The position numbers and the translations under genes are program-made. Positions 43,390-51,933 of a DNA stretch of 64,000 nt are shown here, in pieces. The stretch comes from JAXMCI01 sp046349435. GTDB lineage: Bacteria > Pseudomonadota > Alphaproteobacteria > Dongiales > Dongiaceae. Numbering within the stretch: position 1 is the stretch's first letter; each line of letters begins with the position of its first letter. Below the pieces are notes generated by a model, which was given only the letters and a program-made list of their open reading frames with translations, searched no databases and had not been told where the DNA came from. The stretch lies in contig JAXMCI010000024.1 of the NCBI GenBank assembly GCA_046349435.1, positions 1 to 64,000 of the forward strand. The letters are read 5' to 3'.

Positions 43390-44583
43390 ATGACCGCCGC
43401 CATCAGCACCGTCCAGCGCGCCCGGCCCGCCGCTCCGGCCGAGCCCCGGCCGCTGCCGGCCTGGGTCTATGGCAGCGCCGAGCTGCTCGAGCTGGAGATC
43501 GACCGGGTCTTCCGCCGCAGCTGGCTGCTCGCCTGCCACGTCAGCGACCTGCCCGAGCCGAGCAGCTACTTCGTCCTCGACATCGGCCGCGACAGCATCC
43601 TGCTGCTGCGCGACGAGGACGGCGAGATCCGCGCCTTCCGCAACCAGTGCCGCCACCGCGCCGCGCGGCTGCTCGACGGCAGCGGCCCGTGCCGCAAGCG
43701 GCTGGCCTGCCCCTATCACGGCTGGAGCTACGACCTCGCCGGGCGGCTGCGCGCGATCCCGCGCGCCGGCGGCTTCGCCGAGCCCGACCACGCGGCGCTC
43801 GGCCTGCACCCGGTCGCGGTCGAGCAGCTCGCCGGATTCCTCTTCGTCCGGCTGGCCGGCGACGGGCCGGGCGTGGCCGAGCAGTGGGGCCCGCTGGCGC
43901 AACGCCTGGAGCCCTATCGCCCGGCCGAGCTCAGGCCGCTGCAGCCGATCCACACCCAGATCTGGGCGTGCAACTGGAAGGTCGCCTTCGACAACTACCT
44001 GGAGTCCTACCACGTGCCGGTGGCCCATCCCGGCTTCAACCGGCTGGCGGTGGGCGACGGCGGCGAGATGCGCGACAGCGGCGTGACGCGCGGCGGCTTC
44101 CGGCTGCGGCCACGTCCCTCGAGCGAGCCCGACGAGGCGCGCTACCAGGCGTTGTCGCAGCGCTGCGGCGGCCATCTGCCGGCGGCGCTGCGCCAGTACT
44201 GGGACCAGTACAGCATGCTGCCCAATCTCGGCCTCGACCTCTATCCGGAGTGCGCGGACTTCTTCCAGGTCTTCCCGCTCGACGCGCGGCGCACCCTGGT
44301 GCGGGCCGGCTTCTACGCGCTGCCCGACGCCGACCCGGAGATGGCCGAGCTGCGCCGGCTCAACCTGGCGATCAACGCCCAGGTCAACGACGAGGATCGC
44401 GGGCTCTGCCTGCGCGTCCAGGCCGGGCTCGACTCCTACGGCTACGAGCCCGGCCCGTTCTCCGACGAGGAAGGCGCGCTGCTGCAGTTCCACGCCTTCC
44501 TGCGCCAGCGCATCCCGCCGATGGCCCTGCCGCACGCCCCGGAGCCGGGCACGCTGCGCCGGCTCGCCGAGGCGATGGCCTAG
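43390..44583 (+). CDS. Rieske non-haem iron oxygenase, alpha subunit (GbcA/CntA-like demethylase)
   Basis: Oxygenase of 397 residues in the group that demethylates or hydroxylates quaternary amines. The Rieske [2Fe-2S] ligands are complete: NQCRHRAARLL and RLACPYHGWSYDL (C-x-H...C-x2-H, residues about 86-108). The mononuclear iron site is in KVAFDNYLESYHVPVAHPGF (two His, with the upstream Asp bridge). Members include glycine betaine, carnitine and stachydrine oxygenases, all needing a separate reductase, which I do not find in the window. Last gene of the operon starting at the aminotransferase. Substrate assignment is inference from neighbours. Confidence 0.88.
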   Translation: MTAAISTVQRARPAAPAEPRPLPAWVYGSAELLELEIDRVFRRSWLLACHVSDLPEPSSYFVLDIGRDSILLLRDEDGEIRAFRNQCRHRAARLLDGSGPCRKRLACPYHGWSYDLAGRLRAIPRAGGFAEPDHAALGLHPVAVEQLAGFLFVRLAGDGPGVAEQWGPLAQRLEPYRPAELRPLQPIHTQIWACNWKVAFDNYLESYHVPVAHPGFNRLAVGDGGEMRDSGVTRGGFRLRPRPSSEPDEARYQALSQRCGGHLPAALRQYWDQYSMLPNLGLDLYPECADFFQVFPLDARRTLVRAGFYALPDADPEMAELRRLNLAINAQVNDEDRGLCLRVQAGLDSYGYEPGPFSDEEGALLQFHAFLRQRIPPMALPHAPEPGTLRRLAEAMA

Positions 44584-44861
44584 CAGGGCCGGCCGGCCGC
44601 TGCCGGGCGGGTCGACAGCCGTCCCGGCGGGAACACGGCCGAGTCTTCCCCCGGGACCTGGACGGCGCGCCCGCGAGACGGGCGCCCGGCCGGACGCGCG
44701 CATTGCGCTTGTCAGCGGGCCGGCGAGCCGGCAAAAGTTACGCGGAACTTACCGATTGCCGACGGCAGGATGACGGGTGCGAGAAGGGGGACGGCGATGA
44801 AGGCGGCAACGCGGGCGCCAGCGCCCGAGGCAGGACACAACACCATCGGGTGCGTGAGCCG

Positions 44862-45623
44862 ATGCGGGCGCTGATGCTGGCCGCCGGCCGCGGCACGCGG
44901 CTCGGCAGGGGCGACCCCGGCTATCCTCCCAAGGTCCTGCTGCGCTTCGACGGCAAGTCCCTGCTGCAGCGTCACATCGAGGTGCTGCGGGCGGCCGGGC
45001 TGGCGGAGCTCGTGCTGGTGGTGGGCTATCGCCACGAGGCGGTGCTGGCCGAGCTCGACCGGATCGGCGCCGGCGCGTTCGTCCGGCCGATCCTCAATCC
45101 CGACTTCCAGGACGGGGCGGTGGTGTCGCTGGCCGCCGCCTCGGCCGTGCTGCGCGACGGCCGCGACGTGCTGTTCATGGACGGGGACGTGCTGTACGAC
45201 CCGGCGTTGATCGAGCGCCTGATCGCGACGCCGCACCCGACCTGCTACCTGCTCGATCGCAACATCGACGACGACGAGGATCCGGTCAGGATCTGCATCC
45301 GCGACGGGCGGATCGCCGAGTTCGGCAAGCAGGTGACCGGCACCTTCGACCTGGTCGGCGAGTGGCCGGGCTTCGCCCGGCTCTCGGGCGAGGCGGCATC
45401 CCGCCTCGCCGACGTCGCGGCGGCCCAGGTCGCGGCCGGCCAGCTGGCGCTGCCCTACGAGCCGGCGATGCGCGAGGTCCTGCTCGGCGGGCCGGCGCAA
45501 CATTTCGGCTACGAGGACATCACCGGCTGCGACTGGATCGAGATCGACTTCCCGGAGGACCTGGAGCGGGCGCGCGAGACCATCCTGCCACGCCTGCGCG
45601 GCTCCGCCGCGACGGCGGCCTGA
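44862..45623 (+). CDS. Sugar/alcohol-phosphate nucleotidyltransferase (NTP_transferase-like)
   Basis: A 253-residue nucleotidyltransferase. The activating motif MRALMLAAGRGTRLGRGDPG at the very start and PKVLLRFDGKSLLQRHIEVL are the G-x-G-T-R-x10-PK signature. LFMDGDVLYDP supplies a metal-binding Asp and GCDWIEIDFPEDLERA the distal acidic site. Next gene downstream (10 bases) is a CDP-alcohol phosphotransferase, the arrangement known for inositol-1-phosphate cytidylyltransferase/di-myo-inositol or phosphonolipid pathways, so CTP and a polyol phosphate are likely substrates. ATG 44862 chosen. Cytosolic. Confidence 0.83.
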   Translation: MRALMLAAGRGTRLGRGDPGYPPKVLLRFDGKSLLQRHIEVLRAAGLAELVLVVGYRHEAVLAELDRIGAGAFVRPILNPDFQDGAVVSLAAASAVLRDGRDVLFMDGDVLYDPALIERLIATPHPTCYLLDRNIDDDEDPVRICIRDGRIAEFGKQVTGTFDLVGEWPGFARLSGEAASRLADVAAAQVAAGQLALPYEPAMREVLLGGPAQHFGYEDITGCDWIEIDFPEDLERARETILPRLRGSAATAA

Positions 45624-45633
45624 GCGGGGCGCG

Positions 45634-46245
45634 ATGAGCCAGGCGACCTGGATCCATCGCTTCGTCCGCCCCGTGGTGCGCCCGCTGGCGCGGGCCGGGG
45701 TGACGCCCAACCAGGTCACCACGGTGCGGCTGGGCCTCGGGCTCGGCGCCGCCGCGCTGGCCGCCTGGGGCGACGCCATGGCGCTCCAGCTCGGCGCGCT
45801 GGTCTTCCTGATCGCCTTCCTGCTCGACCGGGTCGACGGGCTGCTCGCCCGGGAAACCGGCAAGTCGAGCGTCTTCGGGCATCGCTACGACCTCGCCTCC
45901 GACACCATCTGCACCGCGCTCATCTTCCTCGGGCTCGGGATCGGGCTCCGGGACGGGCCGCTCGGCTGGTGGTCGGCGGTGCTCGGCGGCATCGCCGGCA
46001 TCAGCGTCGTCACCGTGCTCTGGCTGGTGCTGCGGCGCGAGGCGGCGGCCGGCCTGCGCGCCGGCGAGCTGCGGCCGCTCGCCGGCTTCGATCCCGACGA
46101 CGCGATGATCCTGGTGCCGATCGGCATCTGGCTGCAGCAGAGCTGGCCGTTCCTGTGGGCGGCGGCGATCGGAACGCCGCTCTTCGTCGTCTTCTTCGTC
46201 TGGCGGCTGCGCCGCCGCGCGCTCGGCACCAATCCGGCCGGCTGA
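45634..46245 (+). CDS. CDP-alcohol phosphatidyltransferase family membrane enzyme
   Basis: A 203-residue inner-membrane enzyme with about five to six helices. The family catalytic motif is complete and correctly spaced near residues 67-89: DRVDGLLARETGKSSV, then FGHRYDLASD, i.e. D-x2-DG-x2-AR-x8-G-x3-D-x3-D, the metal- and CDP-binding site. It would join a CDP-activated alcohol, probably made by the preceding nucleotidyltransferase, to a second alcohol or lipid. The product is unknown; inositol-phosphate-type lipid or compatible solute are possible. Distinct from the two phospholipid enzymes at 53404-54832. Confidence 0.87.
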   Translation: MSQATWIHRFVRPVVRPLARAGVTPNQVTTVRLGLGLGAAALAAWGDAMALQLGALVFLIAFLLDRVDGLLARETGKSSVFGHRYDLASDTICTALIFLGLGIGLRDGPLGWWSAVLGGIAGISVVTVLWLVLRREAAAGLRAGELRPLAGFDPDDAMILVPIGIWLQQSWPFLWAAAIGTPLFVVFFVWRLRRRALGTNPAG

Positions 46246-46326
46246 GCGGTCGCCGACGCCGTAGCGGGTTGCCTCGGCGGCGCCCGGAGTCCAGGATCGC
46301 GGCGGGACGAGCGAGAGGTCGCAGGG

Positions 46327-47226
46327 GTGCCAGGGTCGCGAACCGGCGCGGCGCGCGTGCGCATGGGCGTCGCGCTGATGTCGGGGGCGACCCTGATGCT
46401 GCCGCTGATGGACGTCTTCGCCAAGCTGCTGGCCGAGACCATGGCGCCGCTGCAGGTCGCGGTGGCGCGCTTCGTCGGCCAGGCCGGGCTGGCGCTGCTG
46501 GCGGCGCTGCTGACCCGCCAGCTCGCCGGGCTGCGCCCGCCGGGCAATCTCTGGCCGCACCTCGCCCGCGGCTTCTGCCTCGGCGGCGCCACCCTGTTCT
46601 TCTTCACCGCGCTGCAGTTCATGGCGATCCCCGACGCGCTGGCGATCTTCTTCGTCCAGCCGATGATCCTGACCGCGCTCGGCGTCGTGGTGCTGCGCGA
46701 GAAGGTCGACGTCCGGCGCCTGGCGGCGGCCGGGGTCGGGTTCGCCGGCGCGCTGGTCATCATCCGGCCGGGCTCGGGCACCTTCGGGCTGGGCGCGCTG
46801 CTGCCGCTCGGCGCCGCCCTGCTCTTCTCCTGCTACCTGCTGCTGACGCGCCACCTCTCGGAGCGCGGCTCGATGCTGGCGGCGCAGTTCACCGCCGGGG
46901 TCGCCGGCGCCGGCTCGCTCGGGGTGGCGCTGGCCCTGGCCACGCTGCTCGGACTGCCCGGCGCCTCGGCCTCGCTGCCGGTCGCGGCCGACTGGCCGAT
47001 GCTGCTCGGGCTCGGCCTCACCTCCTTCGTCGGCCATGGCCTCGTCGTCGCCGCCTTCCGGCGCGCCCCGGCCGGCGTGCTGGCGCCGCTCGACTATCTC
47101 GAGATGGTCAGCGCCACGGTGGCGAGCTGGCTGATCTTCGGCTCGGTGCCGGGCGCCGCGACCTGGGCCGGCATGGCGCTGATCGTCGCCAGCGGCCTCT
47201 ACATCATCCGGCGCGAGCGCGGCTGA
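46327..47226 (+). CDS. DMT-superfamily (EamA) transporter
   Basis: Ten-helix metabolite exporter or permease of 299 residues built from two EamA repeats. The first runs from MDVFAKLLAETMAPLQVAVARF to ALGVVVLREKVDVRRLAAAGV, where LREKVDVRRLAAAGVGFAGA is the typical loop-helix end of repeat 1. The second begins near LLPLGAALLFSCYLLLTRHL and ends VASWLIFGSVPGAATWAGMA. Start GTG 46327 with AGGGG nearby. It stands alone between the CDP-alcohol pair and a convergent sugar transporter operon. Substrate unknown. Confidence 0.87.
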   Translation: MPGSRTGAARVRMGVALMSGATLMLPLMDVFAKLLAETMAPLQVAVARFVGQAGLALLAALLTRQLAGLRPPGNLWPHLARGFCLGGATLFFFTALQFMAIPDALAIFFVQPMILTALGVVVLREKVDVRRLAAAGVGFAGALVIIRPGSGTFGLGALLPLGAALLFSCYLLLTRHLSERGSMLAAQFTAGVAGAGSLGVALALATLLGLPGASASLPVAADWPMLLGLGLTSFVGHGLVVAAFRRAPAGVLAPLDYLEMVSATVASWLIFGSVPGAATWAGMALIVASGLYIIRRERG

Positions 47227-48180
47227 TCAGGCACGCCGCTCCCGCGCGGTCAGCAGCAGCAGCAGGATGAGGGCGCCGAACAGGATGCTGCGCCAGCCCG
47301 GCTGGGTGTTCACCACGGTGATCAGCGCGGTGATGGTGATCAGCAGCAGGCTGCCGGCGATGGTCCCGAGATAGCTGCCGCGGCCGCCCAGGATCGAGGT
47401 GCCGCCGAGCACCACCGCGGCGATCGAGCCGAGCAGGTAGGGCTCGCCGATGCCGACCGAGCCCTGCCGGTTCATGCCGAGCAGCAGCAGCCCGGCCATC
47501 CCCGAGCAGAGGCCGGAGAGCGCGTAGACGGTGAGCGTCGCCCCGCGCACCCGCACGCCGGAGAGCCGGCTCGCCCAGTCGTTGGTGCCGATGGCGTAGA
47601 GCCAGCTGCCGAGCACCGTGCGGTGCAGCAGGAAGAGCATGGCCGCCGCCACCACGAGCCAGCTGAGGATGGTGGTCGGCACGCCCCACAGCCGGGCGTT
47701 GCCGAGCCAGATCACCGCCGGGTTGGTGGTCGACACCGCGCTGCCGCCGGCGATCAGGAACAGCACGCCCTGCAGGATGGTGGCGGTGGCGAGCGTCAGG
47801 ATCAGCGGATGGACGCGCAGGAAGACGATGCCGACGCCGTTGACGATGCCGACGCCGAGCGCCATGGCGAGCGTCAGCAGCGCGCCGATCAGGCCGCTCT
47901 CGTCCCAGCCGGGGCTGACCAGCGGCACCATGATGGTGGTGAAGGTGGCGACGCCGGCGACCGAGAGGTCGATGCCGGCGGCGATCACCACCAGCGTCTG
48001 GCCGGCGGCGGCGATGCCCATCACCGCGGCCAGCTCGACCATGTAGCGGAGATGGCCGAAGGAGGCGAAGCCCGGCAGCAGCCGGCCGGCGACGATCCAC
48101 ACCGCCACCACCAGCAGGTAGGTGAGCGTGATGCGGTGCAGCAGCAGGCCGCGCGCCCGGCTGATTCCGGCCTGGCCCAT
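47227..48180 (-). CDS. RbsC-like sugar ABC transporter permease (second)
   Basis: A 317-residue permease of the ribose/branched-chain sugar importer type with about eight to ten helices. Family features: AAAGQTLVVIAAGIDLSVAGVAT in the early region, GVGIVNGVGIVFLRVHPLILTLAT in the middle, and SIAAVVLGGTSILGGRGSYLGTIAGSLLL near the C-terminus, the usual ATPase contact. It ends one base from the DMT gene's stop and begins one base after the upstream permease stop, so four genes (binding protein, ATPase, two permeases) form an operon on the minus strand. Confidence 0.9.
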   Translation of the reverse strand: MGQAGISRARGLLLHRITLTYLLVVAVWIVAGRLLPGFASFGHLRYMVELAAVMGIAAAGQTLVVIAAGIDLSVAGVATFTTIMVPLVSPGWDESGLIGALLTLAMALGVGIVNGVGIVFLRVHPLILTLATATILQGVLFLIAGGSAVSTTNPAVIWLGNARLWGVPTTILSWLVVAAAMLFLLHRTVLGSWLYAIGTNDWASRLSGVRVRGATLTVYALSGLCSGMAGLLLLGMNRQGSVGIGEPYLLGSIAAVVLGGTSILGGRGSYLGTIAGSLLLITITALITVVNTQPGWRSILFGALILLLLLTARERRA

Positions 48181-48181
48181 C

Positions 48182-49129
48182 TCAGCCCTCCCGCCGGCGC
48201 AGCAGCTGCGCCGCCATGGCGCCGACGATGATCAGCCCCTCGGCGACGTACTGCGCGAAGGCCGGCAGCCCGAGGAAGAACATCAGCTTGATGATGACGA
48301 TCAGCAGCAGGCTGCCGGCGAGCGCGCCGCGCATGGTGCCCTGGCCGCCGAGGAAGGCGACGCCGCCGAGCACCGCCGCGGTGATCGACTGCAGGGTCAG
48401 GCGGTCGCCGATCAGCGGGTCGCCGGCGCCGGTCTGGGCGGCGATGAAGAATCCCGCGAAGGCGGTGAGCCCGCCGGCGATGGCGTAGGCCGAGATCTCG
48501 GCGGCGCGCACCGGCACGCCGCTGCGGAAGGCGCCGGCCTGGTTGTCGCCCGAGGCGACGATGGCGAGCCCTGCCGGGGTGGCGGCGAACAGGCGCCAGC
48601 CCAGCACCATCAGGATCAGCAGCACGAGCGCGGTCGGATGGTCGCCGGCGAGCGCGTCGGACAGCCAGACCGGCATCGAGCCGCCGGGCCGCGACATCAC
48701 CAGCAGCGCGACGCCGGCGACGATGAAGGAGCTGGCCAGCGTGACGATGATCGCCGGCAGCCGCAGCAGCGCCACCGCCGCGCCCATCGCCCCGCCGCCG
48801 GCGGCGCCGGCGGCGACCACCGCGGCGATGCCGAGGCCGGCGCCGGCGACGCTGTCGCCGACCAGGGTGGCGGCCAGCACCGAGCCGAGGCTGACCATGG
48901 CGCCGACCGTGAGGTCGATGCCGCCGGTCAGCATCACCAGGCTCTGCGCCATGGCGGCGAGCGCCAGCGGGAACCAGCTCTGCGACAGCTTGGCGATGCC
49001 GGTGAAGCTGAGGATGCCGGGGAACATCACGACATAGATCGCGAACAGCAGCAGCAGCAGCGCGAAGAGCGGGCGCAGGCCCTGGTTGCGGCGCCGCAGC
49101 AGCGCCAGCTGGAGCTGCCAGCCGTTCAT
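48182..49129 (-). CDS. RbsC-like sugar ABC transporter permease (first)
   Basis: A 315-residue permease paralogous to the downstream one. Typical segments: LALAAMAQSLVMLTGGIDLTVG (substrate-path helix), LRLPAIIVTLASSFIVAGVALLV, and AAVLGGVAFLGGQGTMRGALAGSLLL near the end, matching RbsC-type permeases. The ATG at 49129 overlaps the ATPase TGA by four bases (ATGA), fixing the start. Two different permeases suggest a heterodimeric channel, common in sugar importers of this subclass. Confidence 0.9.
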   Translation of the reverse strand: MNGWQLQLALLRRRNQGLRPLFALLLLLFAIYVVMFPGILSFTGIAKLSQSWFPLALAAMAQSLVMLTGGIDLTVGAMVSLGSVLAATLVGDSVAGAGLGIAAVVAAGAAGGGAMGAAVALLRLPAIIVTLASSFIVAGVALLVMSRPGGSMPVWLSDALAGDHPTALVLLILMVLGWRLFAATPAGLAIVASGDNQAGAFRSGVPVRAAEISAYAIAGGLTAFAGFFIAAQTGAGDPLIGDRLTLQSITAAVLGGVAFLGGQGTMRGALAGSLLLIVIIKLMFFLGLPAFAQYVAEGLIIVGAMAAQLLRRREG

Positions 49130-50646
49130 GGCGGCGGCACCGCCGGCGCGACCGCGCCGAGCCCCACCGAGGCGCCGACGATCGCCTCCTCGGAGAGCGC
49201 CTCGCGCTCGAGCAGCGCGGCGATCCGGCCGCCGCCGAAGACCGCCACACGGTCGCAGACATGCACCAGCTCGAGCGTGTCGGAGCTGAGCAGCAGGATG
49301 GCGGTGCCCTCGGCCGCCATGGCGCGCAGCTTGAGGTAGATCTCCCGCTTGGTCTCGATGTCGACGCCGCGGGTCGGATCGTTGAGCAGGAACAGGCTGG
49401 GCGACAGCGGCAGCCACTTGGCGATGGCGATCTTCTGCTGGTTGCCCCCGGACAGCCGCTGCACGGCGGCGCGCGCGTCGCCGCCGCGCACCGCGAAGGC
49501 GCGGCTCAGCCGCTCGATCGTCTCGCGCTCGCGGGCCAGCCGGCGCACGCCGCGGCGCGCCAGCCCGGGCAGCGACGGCAGGGTCAGGTTGAAGCCGATG
49601 GAGAGCGGCAGCAGCAGCCCTTCGCGCTTGCGGTCGGCCGGGACATAGGCCATGCCGGCGCGGTTGGCGTCCACCACCGAGCCCGGCGCCCCGGCCCGGC
49701 CGGCGACCGCGAAGCGCGCCGCCCGCGCGGGGATCGCGCCGTAGAGGGCGAGCAGCGCCTCCTCCTGGCCCTGGCCGAGCAGCCCGCCGAGCCCGAGGAT
49801 CTCGCCGCGGCGGACCGTCAGGTCGACGCCGCGCACGCCGCGGCAGTGCAGCCCCTCGACCTCGAGCGCCGCCTCGGGCCGCAGGGTCGGCTGCCAGGCC
49901 GGGAACAGGTCGCCGACCTGCCGGCCGACCATCAGCCGGACCAGGGCGTGCGGGTCGCTGCCCTCGAGCGGCTGGTCGGCGGTGCGGGTGCCGTCCTTGA
50001 GCACGGTGACGTACTCGCAGAGCGCCAGGATCTCGTTGAGGCGGTGCGAGATGTAGAGGATGGCGAGGCCCTGCCCGCGCAGCTCGCGCAGCACCGCGAA
50101 GAGCCGGCCGGCATCGTGCGCGGTCAGCGAGGAGGTCGGCTCGTCGAGGATCAGCACGCGCGGCCGGCGATAGAGCGCCTTGGCGATCTCGACCAGCTGG
50201 CGCTGGCCGAGCGGCAGGTCGGCGACCGGCAGGTCGAGCGGCGCCTCCAGCCCGAGCCGGCGGCAGACCGCCTCGGCCTCGCGCGCCATGCGGCCGTAGT
50301 CGAGGAAGCCGCGCCGCACCGGGGCCGACCCCAGCACGACGTTCTCGGCGACCGAGAGGTGCGGCGCCAGGCTCAGCTCCTGCTGCACCACGGCGATGCC
50401 GAGCCGCCGCGCATCGCGCGGCGTCAGCGCCGGATAGTCGCGGCCGTCGAGGCGGATCCGGCCGCCATCGGGCCTGAGCGTGCCCGAGAGCAGGTTGATC
50501 AGCGTGCTCTTGCCGGCGCCGTTCTCGCCGAGCAGGGCATGGATGCGGCCGGCCCTGATCTCGATCGACACCGCCTTCAGCACGGCGTTGCCGAAGAACC
50601 GCTTGGTGAGCTCGTCGCCGGCGAGGATGGGAGGGTCGGGGCCCAA
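49126..50646 (-). CDS. RbsA-like sugar ABC transporter ATPase (two ABC domains)
   Basis: A 506-residue duplicated ABC ATPase, as in RbsA/XylG/AraG. N-terminal domain: Walker A GENGAGKST (about 43), Q-loop AVVQQELSLAPHL, signature-like LPLGQRQLVEIAKAL, Walker B VLILDEPTSSL. C-terminal domain: the first half begins GLGGLLGQGQEEAL with a degenerate Walker A (no Lys), normal for this subfamily, then LSGGNQQKIAIAKWL and LFLLNDPTRGVD. The start is TTG at 50646 without a strong ribosome site, so the exact N-terminus is uncertain. A strong hairpin lies just upstream. Confidence 0.88.
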   Translation of the reverse strand: MGPDPPILAGDELTKRFFGNAVLKAVSIEIRAGRIHALLGENGAGKSTLINLLSGTLRPDGGRIRLDGRDYPALTPRDARRLGIAVVQQELSLAPHLSVAENVVLGSAPVRRGFLDYGRMAREAEAVCRRLGLEAPLDLPVADLPLGQRQLVEIAKALYRRPRVLILDEPTSSLTAHDAGRLFAVLRELRGQGLAILYISHRLNEILALCEYVTVLKDGTRTADQPLEGSDPHALVRLMVGRQVGDLFPAWQPTLRPEAALEVEGLHCRGVRGVDLTVRRGEILGLGGLLGQGQEEALLALYGAIPARAARFAVAGRAGAPGSVVDANRAGMAYVPADRKREGLLLPLSIGFNLTLPSLPGLARRGVRRLARERETIERLSRAFAVRGGDARAAVQRLSGGNQQKIAIAKWLPLSPSLFLLNDPTRGVDIETKREIYLKLRAMAAEGTAILLLSSDTLELVHVCDRVAVFGGGRIAALLEREALSEEAIVGASVGLGAVAPAVPPP

Positions 50647-50663
50647 GGGGCGTCGCCGCGAAA

Positions 50664-50694
50664 GAAGGGCCGCCCGCGGCGCGGGCGGCCCTTC
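50664..50694 (-). terminator. Hairpin between sugar-binding protein and ATPase genes
   Basis: Perfect 14-bp inverted repeat (arms GAAGGGCCGCCCGC and GCGGGCGGCCCTTC, three-base loop), followed in the direction of transcription by TTTC. Such hairpins usually shorten most transcripts after the highly expressed binding-protein gene, so ATPase and permeases are made in smaller amounts. Confidence 0.65.
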
Positions 50695-50707
50695 CCCTGC
50701 CTGTTGC

Positions 50708-51760
50708 CTACTGGTTGTAGACGAGCTTCTGGAAGCTCTCGAGGCTGTAGGGCGAGTAGATGTAGCCGTCGGCCGGGAAGTCCTTGGCCCGGGCGAGGTA
50801 GGAATCGATGTTGCTGTTGTCGATGATCGGCAGCGGGACGTGGATGAAGGCCGGGATGTCCTTGCCCTGCAGCGCCTCGGTGGCGACGTAGACGGCGAGC
50901 CCGGCCAGCCAGTTGGGCTGCATGGTCGCCCAGGCGTGCAGGTTCTTCTCCTTCCACAGCTCGAGGAACTGGCGGTAGTTCTCGCCGGTCATCGGCACCA
51001 TCGGACGGCCCTGGCGGTCCATCGCCAGGATCGCCCCGGCGGTGAGCGCGCCGCCGAGGCTGAGCACGCCGTCGATCTGCGGCTGGTTGAACAGCAGGTT
51101 GGTCACCGCCTCCTGGGCCGGGGCGACGTTGTAGGGCGTGTTGGTCTCGGCCAGCACCTCGATGCCCGGATTGGCCTTCAGCACCGGCGTCGCGCCGGCC
51201 CGGCGGTCCTCGCTGACCGAGATGCCGGCCGGGCCGTTCATGATGATGATCTTGCCCTTGCCGTTGAGCTCCTTGACGATGAACTCGGCGGCCTGCTTGC
51301 CCCAGGCATTGGAGTCGGTGTTGACCTTGGCGGTGAGCTCGTCGGTGGTCACAAGGCTGTCGAAGTTGACCACCGCGATGCCCTTCTTGCAGGCGTCGGC
51401 GACGACGCGGTCGAGCGCGGTGGCCGAGCCGGCGATCAGGATGATGGCGTCGACGTTGGCGTCGATCATCGACTGGATCTGGGTGATCTGGGTGTTGGCG
51501 TTGCCCTCGGCGTCGGTGATCATCAGCCGGCCGACGGTGCCCTTGGCCTTGAGCTGGTTGAACACCTCTTCCAGGGTGCCCTGGGTCTGCTTCATCCAGG
51601 TCGGCACCGAGTAGATGTTGGCCCAGCCGATGGTGAAGGGCGGCTTGCGGTCACCCTTCATGCACTTGGCGGCCGCCTGGGCCGCGTTGTCGTGCGCCGA
51701 GCCGAGCAGCAGCGCCGCGGCAGCCGCCGCCCAAAGCAATCCCTTGCCGAATCGCAACAT
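50708..51760 (-). CDS. Sugar-binding periplasmic protein (Peripla_BP_4, RbsB/XylF-like)
   Basis: A 350-residue binding protein with an N-terminal signal (MLRFGKGLLWAAAAAALLLG, cleavage probably after AAQAA). Two-lobe fold: FTIGWANIYSVPTWMKQTQG at the start of lobe 1, IQSMIDANVDAIILIAGSATALD, GIAVVNFDSLV (hinge-side Asp), GKIIIMNGPAG and ILAMDRQGRPMVPMTGENYR. It feeds the ATPase and permeases that follow. A GGGAGGA ribosome site precedes the ATG. Divergent from an amidohydrolase with a shared regulatory gap. The sugar is unknown. Confidence 0.9.
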   Translation of the reverse strand: MLRFGKGLLWAAAAAALLLGSAHDNAAQAAAKCMKGDRKPPFTIGWANIYSVPTWMKQTQGTLEEVFNQLKAKGTVGRLMITDAEGNANTQITQIQSMIDANVDAIILIAGSATALDRVVADACKKGIAVVNFDSLVTTDELTAKVNTDSNAWGKQAAEFIVKELNGKGKIIIMNGPAGISVSEDRRAGATPVLKANPGIEVLAETNTPYNVAPAQEAVTNLLFNQPQIDGVLSLGGALTAGAILAMDRQGRPMVPMTGENYRQFLELWKEKNLHAWATMQPNWLAGLAVYVATEALQGKDIPAFIHVPLPIIDNSNIDSYLARAKDFPADGYIYSPYSLESFQKLVYNQ

Positions 51761-51876
51761 GTGGTTCGTCCTCCCTCCTCGGCCTGCCCGCCGCAGGCCC
51801 TGGCGCGCGCCGTCCCCTTGCTAACCGGTCGCACGGCGCCGACTGTAGCGGCGGCAGTTTTCCGGCGCGACAGCTA

Positions 51877-51898
51877 TTTGGCAGATGGTATACAAAAT
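51877..51898. promoter_or_regulatory. GntR-type operator candidate
   Basis: TGGTATACAA (51886-51895) with the central palindrome GTATAC in the divergent gap. GntR/FadR-like regulators bind T-G-T-x-T-A-C-A type sites. No such regulator is in the window. TTGGCA at 51878 could serve as a -35. Confidence 0.35.
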
Positions 51899-51933
51899 CC
51901 ACCCCGGCGGCGGGGCGAAGAGGAGTTCGCGAC

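Noticed and set aside
44584..44861. Promoter or small RNA in the gap after the Rieske gene
   Set aside because: There is a short inverted AAGTT/AACTT pair and a GC hairpin, but no consistent -35/-10 or RNA family that I can recognise.
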